DNA from: Hippasteria phrygiana
Taxonomy: Eukaryota > Echinodermata > Asteroidea > Valvatida > Goniasteridae
Assembly: GCA_037893225.1 (NCBI GenBank)
Contig: JAZGUH010000199.1
Coordinates: 1,054,001 to 1,118,000 of the forward strand
Direction: 5' to 3'
Length of the DNA stretch: 64,000 nucleotides
Shown here: positions 35,139 through 47,200 of the stretch, piece by piece
How the letters are laid out: each line of letters begins with the position of its first letter
Numbering within the stretch: position 1 is the stretch's first letter
The notes under the pieces: generated by a model
Database searches by the model: none
What the model saw: only the letters and a program-made list of their open reading frames with translations
What the model was told of the DNA's origin: nothing
Position numbers and translations under genes: made by a program

Positions 35139-35670
35139 AGAAAGTATGATATATTTCTTTTAAACTCACAAATGATTTTTTTTGTTATTACCAATTGTGA
35201 CTTCGTTTCTCACGGACCTAATGTAAAACTCCAACCATAAAACTCTTGTATGTGTATGTTCCATATGAAATAGTCTGGTTCCCTGACCTGAAGATTCCCT
35301 GATGACTAAATCTTAGGTCAGGTAGTGACGTGTAGAGATCAGTGGGAAGTACCCACGGTTTAAAATAGATCATGACGTGCGTGTTAGTCCGAGCGACGTC
35401 AGTGGCATCATACAAATTTAATATTCTTGCAAAATCCGGTCGGAAAAATACTGCAAGAGTATGGCATTGATTTTTCAGGTTTTTTTTAATGTATAATTGA
35501 GAATTCAAATTCCAGGATCTGTAACGGGCCTGACAGACTTTTTTGTTATTGTGAACATCAACGTTAACAGCCGAATGTTACCGAAAAAAAGTTCGGAAAA
35601 CTTAAGACATTTTCGGAAACGGGAGGATTTTTTCCCGTTTTCGTCACGTGACATTGGCGGCTACCGGAGG
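35139..35670. other. Spacer, nothing recognised
   Basis: A 96-codon reverse frame at 35218-35508 has no recognisable domain. CCCGTTTTCGTCACGTGAC precedes the next MITE. Confidence 0.35.
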
Positions 35671-35799
35671 TAAGCAGTTATCCAGAACCACCAAAATGAC
35701 ATCGTCGCGCGCATCGGGCCTTGTGCTTATTCAATAAGGCCTAGTGCATTTTCAGTAATACATGAAGATGTCATTTTGGTGGTTCTAGATAAGTGCTTA
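35671..35799. mobile_element. MITE family M2, copy 2
   Basis: TAAGCAGTTATCCAGAACCA is mirrored by TGGTTCTAGATAAGTGCTTA. It differs from copy 1 (17306-17433) at only a few bases and has the same centre, so the two insertions are probably recent relative to the surrounding repeats. Confidence 0.9.
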
Positions 35800-35970
35800 C
35801 GCTACGGGACTTAATATTCATCAGAAATAGTCAGAATATTTTGGTCTGGGAACCAGACTACACAGGAAACAGCACAGCTTCTAGTGTTCTGTTCCCTTGT
35901 ACTGAGTAAAGACCGTATCGAATGTGACGTCATGGCAGCCATGTTGTGGACACAGGCGATACGTGCTGAT

Positions 35971-36222
35971 ATTAGCCTTTTAGAGGTATGGCGGACACAA
36001 TAGGAGGGCGCTATTTCATTTGGGTAAACATTTCGTAAAAAAACACAAATTCCAGTGAAAGTCAGAATCAGATATTGTTTTGAGTTAAAGTACAATCCAT
36101 CGTACAATCCATAGATCATGCCTAATCTTCACCTTTGAAATTTCCTGTGGTTTAACAAAAGGTATACCCAAATCAAATAGCGCCCTCTCCTATTGTGTCC
36201 ACCATACCTCTAAAAGGCTAAT
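35971..36222. mobile_element. MITE family M5, long copy
   Basis: It has the same 50-bp inverted ends as 30576-30702 but a middle of about 150 bp instead of 25 (containing a duplicated TACAATCCAT). The short copy may be an internal-deletion derivative of this form. Confidence 0.92.
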
Positions 36223-39200
36223 TATCATATGCCTCTCTCAAATGGTATGGCGAGAGTAGGTATTCGATATGATCTAAGGAAAAGGGATTAGAGTACAAGA
36301 CATGTTTTTTCATATCATTCACTACAAATAACATTTGGCCAGTGTTTACGTAATTTGATTTTTTGTATATAGATTCCAAAAATACTGACTTCAGAACACC
36401 TGATGTTTTGGCGGTATGTACCGGTACCATGTTTGGTTGGGGGTATTATTTCATATTGAGCATTTACGTGTGGCAATCACTCTCATAACAGTTTTACAGC
36501 CCCCCCCCCCCCCCCTCCACAAAAATTGCCATTTTTATTATTGGGAGTTTTATGGCCTCACATACGAAACAAATATATGGCTAGGATCATCCTAGCTAAT
36601 TTCGGAAGGCCTCAGATTTGTTTTATATTTATAGGCTGAACTGTTTAATACTCAATAGAAACAAACAAACAAACAAACAAACAAACAAACAAACAAACAA
36701 ATAAACACTTCTCTTCCAATAAAAAAACATGCATTTACATCATGTTAGTGTTTCTATGTTTGTGTAAAAACGAATTGAATTTGATATCCACTGCATTTTT
36801 GTTTTAAAAAAACGTTTCTGAAGTCCTCGTCGAAATGAAAATTCCTTTGAAGACGAATCCTGTATCAATCATTAGGCGTGTACGTGCATGATACATGAAA
36901 AGTGATGCTCCTCTCGCATGTATAATGTACAGCCATGTGAATTGTATACAAGACACGATCGAAGAATGAACTCAACATTCCGCGCCAGACCGCTTTGTAA
37001 AAAAAACACATCAAAATCGTATAGGCCTAATGTACTGTAATTCTAATTCACGAATGGCATATTTTGACCCAGGTTGTTTATCTACCAAAATGAGCCGGTC
37101 TTATCCAGAAATTCCCTTTTCCCGGTTAGTCACGTTTGTGTTGAAAAATTCAATAGAGGCTCTTGACATTAAGCAAAAACCATGCTCAAAATTTGTTTTT
37201 CAATGGCCATCTGTTGATATTATGACGTGTACGGCAGTAGCAAAGGCCGCGTTGTGGGTACAAGCATGGAGGTAGGAATGGTACAAGTAAATAGACCGTG
37301 GCGTAATGCAAACAGCGGGCTAGGCTTCAAACCGACGGATTTACACATCCACGTGTGTATTACCGCGTGGCTGAACTCGGCAACACGGGCTGTTTCATTA
37401 TCCAACCCGGGGGTTGCAATCTAATCCGGAGGGGATTGCATAACACTGAAACCTCCTTACACAAAATCCATTAATCGCTTAGCTATAAATACTTATATAT
37501 TTGAGTATTTCTCAGAGTGTGACGACATCCTATCGACTGAGTCAACATTTATGGTCTTGATCGACACATGTGCTTTTGATGCCACCCCCCTTCCCCCCTC
37601 GAAAATGTCGACAGTTGTGAGACCGGAAGATAAGTTCTTAAAATTTGCCGGGGCGTTCGACAAACAAAACTGGATTTGTGTATGTTTAGTCTTTGGACTT
37701 GCCGACCTTTAAACCTTTGCTTGTAATTCAGTTCACTCATAGAGCAAGGAACAGAATGGGGAAAAAGTCAGTGAGGCCTAACCGTGTACATGCCAGCCAG
37801 ACAATGATTAGAACCCGCAGTGAACGAGAAATACTATACAGTGTTCAGAAGGGGGAAAAAAATCGATTCTGCTACATTGTGTACTTCCCACTCAGATAGG
37901 CTGTACTTCCCACTCAGATAGGCTGTACAGTGTAGACGGATTATCCATGAAGTTATAGCGGGCCGAAACACTGCAGTTCATCGATACCATTTTGTACCAA
38001 TACAGGTTTTGCAGAGCTTGAGTGCACGTCTTCAGTATGCCAGAGGATAGTCAACGTGGTGAGTGCTTCACTTCGATATTTTTAATACCGTTATGTACTT
38101 AATATAATTGCAAGTGTTAAGAGAGAAAATGCTTGCAGTGAATGGTGATGAGCTAGCACAGTGCCGCTCCATAGCGCCTACTGAAACATGCATGATGTAA
38201 CGCAACATCACAAGTGGTGTAGAGCGCACCCGAGCAATGTTAAATCTCACGATATCCAACATTGGGCACATATATACCGGTACTGTTGGATTTTGTTAGA
38301 ACTGCTTATTCTGCTCATTCAGCATGTTTCATACTTTGCAGTCCTTGGGTTCTATTGGATTCGGTAGGGTGACTAGAGACAACCCAACAAAGAATATAAC
38401 GTATGCAGAAATAAACCGATTTTTTTTTCAGTACTGCGGTTTGTAAATGATGCCAGTGCCGGGCTTTTAAAGGGGACCATGTATTTGTAATAGGATTTTT
38501 AGGACATAATTACAAATAGGACAGCGTTATTTCCATATTGCTTTGAATTTCTCTGTCCTTTGTATAAATTCTAGGGAGTAATTCGGTAGGTTTTATTTTT
38601 GTTTTCATGTTATCCAAATTTTCGTATTCACGAGGCAAAACACGATATCATCAGAGGCATGTAAGTGGTGTCTCTACAGCATAATAGGCGTGTCTTATTT
38701 CTACATCACGTCCAGTTTTACAGTGAATATTTGGATATTGAATCATATGAATGTTGCCCTTTCTCGACGTACGGTAGTGTATTTGCAAACATAAAAAACA
38801 GAAGTACTGAATTATTATGACATACCTTACTTGACTGTATAAGTCGAGGTTTTGTATCAATTTCCAACTATGGTCGGCGACCATCGTTGAAAAAAGTCTC
38901 TTCACTAACTTGATAATTCTCTGAGGTCTATAAATTGCTCCGTTTTGTCTGAAGTAGTTTCAGTGAACCAGACTAAGAGAACGTGTTTTTCTCTATTTTT
39001 CTAGCATCTGTGCACACAAAACTTTTAACAGGTCATTGTTACAGTATTTGCTATAAAATACTACCCCAAGTTACCCCAAAATCTATTCATTATAAATATA
39101 TAAATTTAGAACATCGAAACTAAATACGCTGTTAAAAACAGACTATCGAATATTACGTCACGGCAGCCTTATTGTAAAACACACGCGTACAATGCCAGTG

Positions 39201-40024
39201 TCATGAAAATCAGACTATTATGAAAATCGGTTCTTTTCCCTAATTGGTTAAACCCTCCCACGTGACCAGCCACTCTCCTAATTATCTTCACTTAGGCATG
39301 TGCAATACTACCACTGAGCCCGTATTTCAGAGTGAATGAAATTCACGCTACACCGGTATGGCATATGCATGTCCCACAATATGGCGCCCTATTGTTGTCA
39401 TGGCAACTTTGAGCATTTGATACGGTCTGTATTGAATAATCACTGGTCAATTTATCCCCACCCCAAACAAAACCAATAACATAAAAGGATATGATATAAA
39501 ATCATGTGGAATCCAAAACCAACATAATTCAAATCTGGGGGAACTTTCCCGATTTTTCGTCGAGTAAGTCAGAAATAATAATTACCCACGTATCTCGGCC
39601 ACATTTTTACAGCTGTCAAAACAAGCTCTAAAACGCGTGTTATTCCTGTTGTAACCGTATAACGACAGTGACACCCATCATGGTGATTAGGTGGCATTTT
39701 TCACACCGTCTATATAACTGCTTTCTTTCATGGATAGCCTGGTTTCTGGTATGCCCGTATTAAAGAGAACATGCATCAGGATTTTCACGACATGAATACA
39801 TACATTATTTACACTTTATTTTAAATTCCAGGGAGCAATTGCGGGTTTGGTTTTTTCTTGATTTTTTTAATATTTTTTTTATTACTATTATTTTTTTATT
39901 TTTTTATTAATTAATTTATTTATCAAAAAAATTATATATATATGTATTTTTTGGGGTATGAATATGCAAATGTTATTTATGAGCTAAAGCATGATGTAAT
40001 CGGAGACACAATAGTGGTGTCTCC
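36223..40024. other. Gene-poor spacer with simple repeats
   Basis: Contains a 16-C run (36500-36515), an (AAAC)n run at 36657-36701, a 22-bp tandem duplication (CTGTACTTCCCACTCAGATA plus GG) at 37880-37927, a copy of the left-edge repeat at 39195-39360 and an AT-rich tract at 39845-39945. No gene is supported; a possible tiny start exon near 38039 is recorded as rejected. Confidence 0.4.
36657..36701. repeat. (AAAC)n microsatellite
   Basis: About eleven uninterrupted 4-bp AAAC/ACAA units are followed by an AATAAAC variant. Confidence 0.9.
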
Positions 40025-40297
40025 ATAGAGTACCGAAGTCTGACGTCAGTTGCCACGGCAACTGGTTCCAAACACATGCAGTTTAGAATGTATTCTGGTT
40101 CCAAACATTGCATTGATTGACGCCATCACTTCGGTACTCTATAGAGTACCGAAGTCTGACGTCAGTTGGTATGACAGCTGGTTCCAAACAAATGTAAATT
40201 TCGACTGTTCCTTTGTTAACAGCCAGTCATGCAAACACATAACAAAAGTATTCTGGTTCCAAACATTGCATTGACGTCATCATTTCGGTGCTCTATA
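40025..40297. mobile_element. Two tandem copies of inverted-repeat family M6 (ATAGAGTACCGAAGT)
   Basis: Unit 1 (40025-40142) and unit 2 (40141-40297) each start ATAGAGTACCGAAGTCTGAC and end with TCACTTCGGTACTCTAT or a close variant. They share the junction ATAGAGTACC. Each holds two GGTTCCAAAC words. A solo third copy lies at 48647-48801. Confidence 0.85.
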
Positions 40298-41295
40298 GCA
40301 ATGTGTGTAAAAAAATTTTTTAATTCACCCATTTTCTAGAAGGTCCAATGTTTTAGTCGGGCAATTCCGCGGTAACGGAATTACATTTCAGAAGAATTTG
40401 AGCTGTATTTTTTACATGCTGTGGATTATAGTCTCATGGCCTCCCTGATTACAAACACCTTTATATGGTCTGGTTATACCCCTGCTATGATTTCGAAATT
40501 TAAACAAATTGAAACTTCCTACATGTGCAAAGATCCAAGGCCAAAAAATGCGTCGGGGACGGAAGAACGTCAGAAAATTATGGATTTTTCGTTACTTTAA
40601 TTTCCAAATAAAATTTTACGAAATATATATATTAACCAATAAAGATATTCCCAAACGGTTTTTGGTTCCTTGCTACATTAAGAATGCATTGAGCCACTCT
40701 GGACATTGAATTGAATGGTGATTTGATCAACTTTAAAATGAGTCACTTTCCTCATTTCCCACACGGCTTACAGTGTATCGGTAAAAACAATTTCAACTGG
40801 CTCTTTCTTGCATTATTTTCTTTATAAACGTAGTCAGTACATATTTACTATACACATATCATTAATTTTAACACACAGAGGCATATATTTACTTGTTTTC
40901 AGTTGAGTGTGCTTGGGTGAAATAAAACAATATTAACGTGAGATGATGGTATATTTATTTTGGAAGTTTATAATACGCCCTGCATATTTTTACTTGTACT
41001 GCAGATAGTTTGGGTTACTTGTCCTTGTAGACTGAACACAAGAAAATACGAACTTACAGATTGACATGTGATATTAAAAAAAAATAATGAGATCGGTTTG
41101 GTTTGTCAGGGTTCCCGCAGTCATAAAAAATCCCAAGAAAAAAAAGTTATGGAATCTTGCACAGCCTATAGGCCCTACACATGATGATACGTGATAAGGG
41201 CTAAAAATGAAAAATATCAACTTTCTGCTTTTGCTTTTCTTTTTTCTTCTTCTTGGGGATGCCACATTTATCTTTCTGTAGATTAAGCTGCTATA
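40298..41295. other. AT-rich spacer, nothing recognised
   Basis: No supported exon or repeat with definable ends. Confidence 0.35.
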
Positions 41296-41588
41296 CAATA
41301 AGCCAGTTCCGTCAAAGGTCAAATGTTATTCAGGATGAAATTGCTGACGCCATGTTACGCGAACGCCCATTCTGATTGAATTTAACACGTGCGCGTTGTG
41401 CGACCACCTTTTGCGTTCACACGCGCGCGTTAGGTCACGCGGGTCATTCGGGATAAAATGTCATTGTGCACAAAATGTCATTGTGCACAAAATGTCATTG
41501 TGCACAAAATGTCATTGTGCACAAAATGTCATTGTGCACAAAATGTCATTGTGCACATGCGCAGTTAAAAAACCGAACTGGCTTATTG
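41296..41588. mobile_element. MITE family M1, copy 3, internally expanded
   Basis: CAATAAGCCAGTTCCGTCAA and AACCGAACTGGCTTATTG ends enclose the M1 body. Near the right end the 17-bp unit AAAATGTCATTGTGCAC is repeated six times without change (41455-41556), against one in the other copies. The left portion has lost about 20 bp (no GGTATCTCAAAGG stretch). Confidence 0.92.
41455..41556 (+). repeat. 6 x 17-bp tandem repeat inside M1 copy 3
   Basis: Six identical AAAATGTCATTGTGCAC units. The GTGCAC palindrome ends each unit. Confidence 0.95.
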
Positions 41589-42264
41589 CTTTTGCACAAT
41601 GCACAGTGTGACAGCAACAAAGGTATTTTCTTTTTGGTTCGTTGTTGGGGTAAAGGTGAAAGGCCAAATGCATACAAGTAGGTTTAATCCTGGTCACGTG
41701 AATTTCAGACTCCCTGAAAATCCGACTTGTTAGTTATACTGCGCATGCTCGGGTTAGGGTTCGGACAATCGCAAATAATTGTTTTCATTAATATAAAAGC
41801 ACACGTTTGTGTTGCAATGCATCATGGGTTTAGAGTCGGATATTCATATGACAGTGACACCCTCCTTTATAGACAGAAGTCGGCAAGAAATTTATGTTTC
41901 TGCGTTAGAAACCTTTTAGCACCCATGCCACGGTACTAAGGATTAATATTGACCGTTGTCAAGCGTTGCCCACCGTTGAGTGGAGTTATTTATTGCTACG
42001 GGTCGAATTATCAACAACATCAAACTGTTATGTCATTATTAACACGGTGTTTTACGATCCATGATAATTCACACCTCCGTGGGAGTTTGTTTTACGAGGG
42101 TCGGGTCGCAGTGGTTCTATTTATTCACGTCACCCATGGGTTCTGTGGGGTCTTTTTCTCTCAAATCACGACTGGTTATTCATTTACCTCGTCTAAAGAC
42201 TTTTAGGAGCTAAATGATAGCTGAAATTCTTGCAGTCTTGCGCAAGACTGCTCAGATGGGCGCG

Positions 42265-42445
42265 TGGAGCACCCGGGGCAGTCAGGTTGGCCTAGTGGTA
42301 CTGTCCTCGCCTTCCACCGCTGTGACCCGGGTTCGAATCCCACCAGAGCCGACATGTGGATTGGGTTTTCAGTCCCTGCCTGATTCCGTGGGTTTCCCCC
42401 AGAATATTTTATTCTGTGGTTTTCCTCCCAGAGATCACGTTGGAG
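42265..42445 (+). repeat. tRNA-headed SINE family S1, copy 1
   Basis: The head contains an A-box-like GTTGGCCTAGTGGTACTGTC and a B box, GGTTCGAATCCCACC, 35-45 bp apart as in tRNA promoters. The tail (TTCAGTCCCTGCCTGATTCC, GTGGGTTT, TTTTCCTCCC) is shared with 50132-50300. The head has no well-paired acceptor stem, so it is a SINE and not a tRNA gene. It would be transcribed by RNA polymerase III and mobilised by LINE proteins. Confidence 0.85.
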
Positions 42446-43779
42446 GAACCACCTTCGAAAAACACAGACATTTAACATCAATAATTGGACACAAAAAACC
42501 TCCATCTATAGCAACCTGAAACGAAAAGTCTACACAGCCGAGTGCATCCATACAAGCTCGAACGTCCACCAGTCCTTGTCTTTTTCAAATGAAACTGAAA
42601 ACAAAACTAACATTTCATTCATTCACAATCGGCTTCGGGGTCACGAACAGTCAAAATAAGATGAGTAAGTTTAGACGCTACAATACTTGTGTTATTTATG
42701 ACCACTCGCGCCTGCAGCAATTGTGAACCCGCCATGTTGGAAACACACGGCGGACACAAATTCGTACAGGGCGCGAGTTGCCATGGCAAAGGTGCTCGCG
42801 CGCAGCCGCATAAATCAGGTACTTCATTTGGAGTGCTTCGGGCTCGTCGAAAAGTGTGGCCTGGCACCACGAAATGGGTTGAAAGTAGCAAAATTGAGAT
42901 TGAGGTATTTCATAAATATAGGCCTACATGGAAAAATCAATCATTTGATGTAGGCCCTACATTGTATAATTTGTTGTTGCAGCTCATTCCTGGGCCCCGC
43001 TATAGTTTTGGAGCTGCTAGTCTTGACCCCTTGTTTTGAGAAAATGAAGCAAACCTGTGCACGCTATAACTCACATTCAAAAAGAAATCACCCCCACATT
43101 TTATTTTGGGATTAAATCCAGTTAAAAACAATTCGAATATGATATAATGTTTAGGGTTGTTTTTGATTTCAAATTTAAAAATGTCAAATTCCCAAATTTG
43201 AGTTTTCAGTTAAAACTGTTTCTGCTCAGAAAGCCAAAGTGCGCCTTTCCGCTCATTTTGTGCTGCCAGGTCCACAACAGTATTCGGCTGCCACTCTGAC
43301 AACAAGACTGCATTCCATTGGCAACACGATTCGTCCCGATTGTGTAAACAATGAAATGCAAACCAGGCAACAGAAACTACAATTGGGCTAACTATATGCT
43401 GGGACGGGGCTTTGACTTGAGCTTGAACCGGGGGAGGGGACTGCCAGACGTGACATAACGCGTATTTTGATATATGCTTGCTTGAATTCTTGTGTAAAGT
43501 TTCCTTTGTCGGATTTAGTTTCAAGAAAGTTTGCATTTAAAGTAAACATGAAACCGCTCATTAATTAAGCTAGTATATAATTATCAACGGTTGTGACAGA
43601 AATCTGGTTTTTTTGTTCTATCCAAACCCTTATGTACCTGATCATCAATGAAATAAGACAATAATTTAACCGGTACGTCCGGTCGCTTCACTCTTTAAAT
43701 CAAAATACCAACTTCAGAAGAAATATCTCTTTTCTCTGCTGTTATAACGTACACGTACCATCATTTTGTTCATGTTAAT

Positions 43780-44075
43780 CTACATCACACCAACTGTTAT
43801 CATCGCCGTTATCTTTATCTTACCAACTTTATCTTCATCCTCATGACCTGCCTTCTCGTTACCATGGTGACCACTCTCACTATTGTCCCAAACTTAACCG
43901 TTTCTATTACCATCATAACAACCATCTCCATGCGGTACCATTTTAATACCATGATCATTATAGCAACAATCTTGCAACTTTATCTTCATCCTCGCCCTCG
44001 TCACCATAGTGACCACTTTTATCATTCTTCCAATTTAACCATCATCACAACCCCCAATCATCTCCATGGATAAGT
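43780..44075 (+). repeat. Degenerate ATC/CAT-rich duplication upstream of the CAP gene exon
   Basis: Two diverged copies of a block of about 130 bp: AACTTTATCTTCATCCTC, then 'ACCATGGTGACCACT' or 'ACCATAGTGACCACT', then 'AACCATCTCCATG' or 'AATCATCTCCATGG'. They are built from ATCATC/ACCATC words. It ends about 40 bp before the splice acceptor of the first CAP exon. Confidence 0.6.
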
Positions 44076-44116
44076 GACACTTGGATTAACTTACCGACTT
44101 TCTTCCTCCCTCCTAG

Positions 44117-44272
44117 TCGAGTTCCAAGAGTCTTGCCTGGACGCCCACAATCGGGTCCGCAAGGAGTACGGCGCCCCGCCCCTGAAGTGGTCGAATGATG
44201 TGGCCACGCATGCAGCTAATTGGGCGAAGAGTCTAGCCGAGAAGGGCTATAAACAGCACAGTGAAAACCAGC
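44117..44272 (+). CDS. GLIPR2: CAP gene exon A (helix 1 region)
   Basis: It is bounded by acceptor CCCTCCTAG and donor C|GTAAGTTT. It enters with two bases of a split codon and leaves in phase 1. Residues read EFQESCLDAHNRVRKEYG and PPLKWSNDVATHAANWAK, then EKGYKQHSENQ. This is the N-terminal CAP helix pair, with the first cavity histidine in HSEN. A MITE begins only 24 bp after the donor. Confidence 0.88.
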
Positions 44273-47200
44273 GTAAGTTTGCTTCCAGGTTGCAACCACT
44301 GATCTCTATATAAACTGTATAGCTCATTGACCATTGCGCGCAGTACAGGTGATTGAAGCCAGTAGCTGTCATACTAACACTCCCATTTTACATTTTCAAA
44401 GTGAACAAAGAAACTGGCAGAAGCGGGATTCGAACCTGCGACCTCCGGGTTACCGTGCCGGCGCTCTACCAACTGAGCTATCTTGCCCTATGTTGGCGGT
44501 CTCCCAAATTGTCAGTATCTTTGTTCGGGTGGGCGCTAATCAGAAGTCATAAACCCAGAATGCCGTATAGCCAGGGATCACACCCAATTTTACGATACAA
44601 CCCGGGAAGCGACATTGTGGGGATCTCCCAATCAGGATACGACTTTTTACCACTGATCTCTATGTAAGGAGAACGAGGGTGAAGGTAGACCCTGGGGAGA
44701 AGGCTGACAATTGGAAGTGTTAACATGGCGATCAGTGGCTTCAACTTGAACAGGCAATGCGCTATCCAGTTTACATACAGATCAGTGGTTGCAGCCCACT
44801 AAAGAAATGTCAATAGTATACAAATAATGAGTGCAATGGAAGGAATATATTCATGAGGTGAAAGATTGGCTGTTCCATTCAACGTACGAGGCGTAGCCGA
44901 GTTGAAAGATTGGCTGTTCCATTCAACGTACGAGGCGTCGCCGAGTTGAATGGAATAGTATCTTTTACCTCGTAAAAAGATTCCTTCCATATGCTTTCCA
45001 TTGCATGCAAGAATTAAAAAACTCATTATTTATGTTATGCAACACCGAAATAGATGTTTGTCATTTGATATTTTACGAATATTTAGGCTGATCTTATGGC
45101 CATGCATGTACCGGTACATTGTACGGTCATCAACGCGTAACGGCCAGAGACGTTAAAATAATTGACAATCACATCTACAGAACTTGCCGACCTAATAACT
45201 TTTTTATTTCACTGTTCACTAAGTAATTACCAGCTCTACTTTTTGCCTTTTGCAGTCGAGAATTTCCTTCTTTTTTATGTCAAATATAAGTTTTTGTTGA
45301 TTTTCTGGGTCAACTGCGAAGACCAGTTTTATTTCCGCACGCAATTTTACAATTAATTTTGTTACGCCCAAGAGATCTTATCACTCCAACAAAAATATCC
45401 GCTCTTCCTCGTGATTCATGCTTTATTAAACACAGAACAGCAAAAATCATTAAAGGCCCAGCGACTGATAATCGTTCTGAAAGATATTTTGCGCAGAGAT
45501 CAATGCTTCTGAACTGTGTAAGCATAGATAAATTCCCTTTGTGGACTTGAGAATTGAGATACGGAGTGTTCTTTTTCAATGTTTAACATGTTTAAGCTTT
45601 TTTCTGGCACGTGAGGGCGCTGTTGCTGTGATGTCAATCAAGGCACTCGCTCTGTAGTTTAGGCACTCATACAAACAAGTCAAAATTTGACATTTTATCA
45701 GAATGTATGTTAATTTTGTTTGCTGACTGAACACTAAGAACTAAAATAAAACATTCGGAAAGCCGACTATTGGAAAGTAATAAACTTCCTTCGTTTTGTT
45801 TTTTTACACATATCATCCATGACAATGAAGATGCCCCTTGTGTGACATCACTCCGGTGTCATGAATATGCAAACACATTAGCATAGAAGCCAAGCGAATG
45901 CTAAAAAGGTCATGACACGCCTTCAGAATGTCAAAGCAAAGCATGAAAGCGATGGGAAATAGGATGTACAAGTGCATGAGGTTATACGAGTATTTAAAAG
46001 TCCATTTCGTGGGCATTTAAAACACACAAAAACAGTAACAAATTGATCTTCTAACCAGTGACAAATTATCTTGAAAGTTATTTACTTAATGCAAGACGAA
46101 AGCAATTCGATATCCACGATCTGTGATCCAATCAAAACCCTTGTTACACCCAACACGTCTCACCATATCGGGTTTTTGTGCCTTGCAGTTCTTGGTGAGA
46201 GCATACACATCACGACATTGGACGAGGATCTCAGCGGAGCCGGCCTAGTGGACATCTGGGAGAAAGAAACGGAGTACTACGACTTTGACAATCCAAGGTG
46301 GCAAAAAGGTGAGAAATTCTGGGTTAACTTTCTGAAAGGCCCCAGCTATCCTCTTCGTGAGCGTGACGTCATTAGGATCCAGAAGTGCAGCGCAAATGAC
46401 TGCAGACGCGCGCGTGTAGCTTCAAAGAGCGGCCCTACGTAATAGGTATTCGGATCCGGAAGTTAACGCTACGAAAGAGGATACATGCTTTTCAAAGACA
46501 CATTTCTTTATGACACATCTTTTATAAGGTATTCGAACTGGTTTTTTTGTTTTGTTTTTTTAATATTAAAATATTCTGCACAGCAAAATTTCAGAAAAGA
46601 GGGAGGTCTTGAATTTTTCTTAACAATTTTCAGATTGGAAAAGTGAGAGCATTAACAATTTCATTGAGTCACTCATATCAAAGTTTCTATTAACAAAATG
46701 ACTAAAGAGTGCTTAGGAGAATTCCAGGCTCTATAATATTTTATCTAGTCTAAAAGAACATACACTAACATACATACTGCACCAAGAGTTGGATTTTCTT
46801 TGTTATGGAGAACGACACACGCGCCCTTTATATTTACGATTTCTTGCCACTCAGCAATACAAAGGGCGCGTCCATACTGTTCGAAGTTCCCGCGACATCC
46901 GGGAGATTATGACGTAGTGTCCGCACCTCAATGGAAATCTATGGTTGGCTACGTGCGGTATGCACTGGTATCACACCTAGACGCAGCTTAGTGCATATGA
47001 ATACGTATGTTTTATAAGGCGCCCGACTATTGCGTGAATGCGTAAGGCTGATGTTTACTTCGACTTGATGTGCTGCAATTTATCGTGGTTTTTCGTATTT
47101 TTTTAGAAGAGCACAAAGTCTGTTCTGGTCAGGAAAGAAAATAATGTTAGGCACTGCATCATCTTGAAGATTCTTAGCCTACCCCAGGAGAACTGCCTGC

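Noticed and set aside
38035..38064. Possible first exon ending in GTG|GTGAGT after ATGCCAGAGGATAGTC
   Set aside because: Eight codons with a reasonable donor but no promoter, partner exon or family match.
42689..42900. Start exon of the CAP gene (ATGGCAAAGGTGCTCGCGCG)
   Set aside because: It is in a good start context, but the candidate donor gives phase 0 while exon A needs phase 1.
44404..44490. Functional tRNA gene on the - strand
   Set aside because: A and B boxes are present but the acceptor stem has mismatches and position 33 is not T; the same sequence is repeated with a shared leader, so it is an interspersed repeat.
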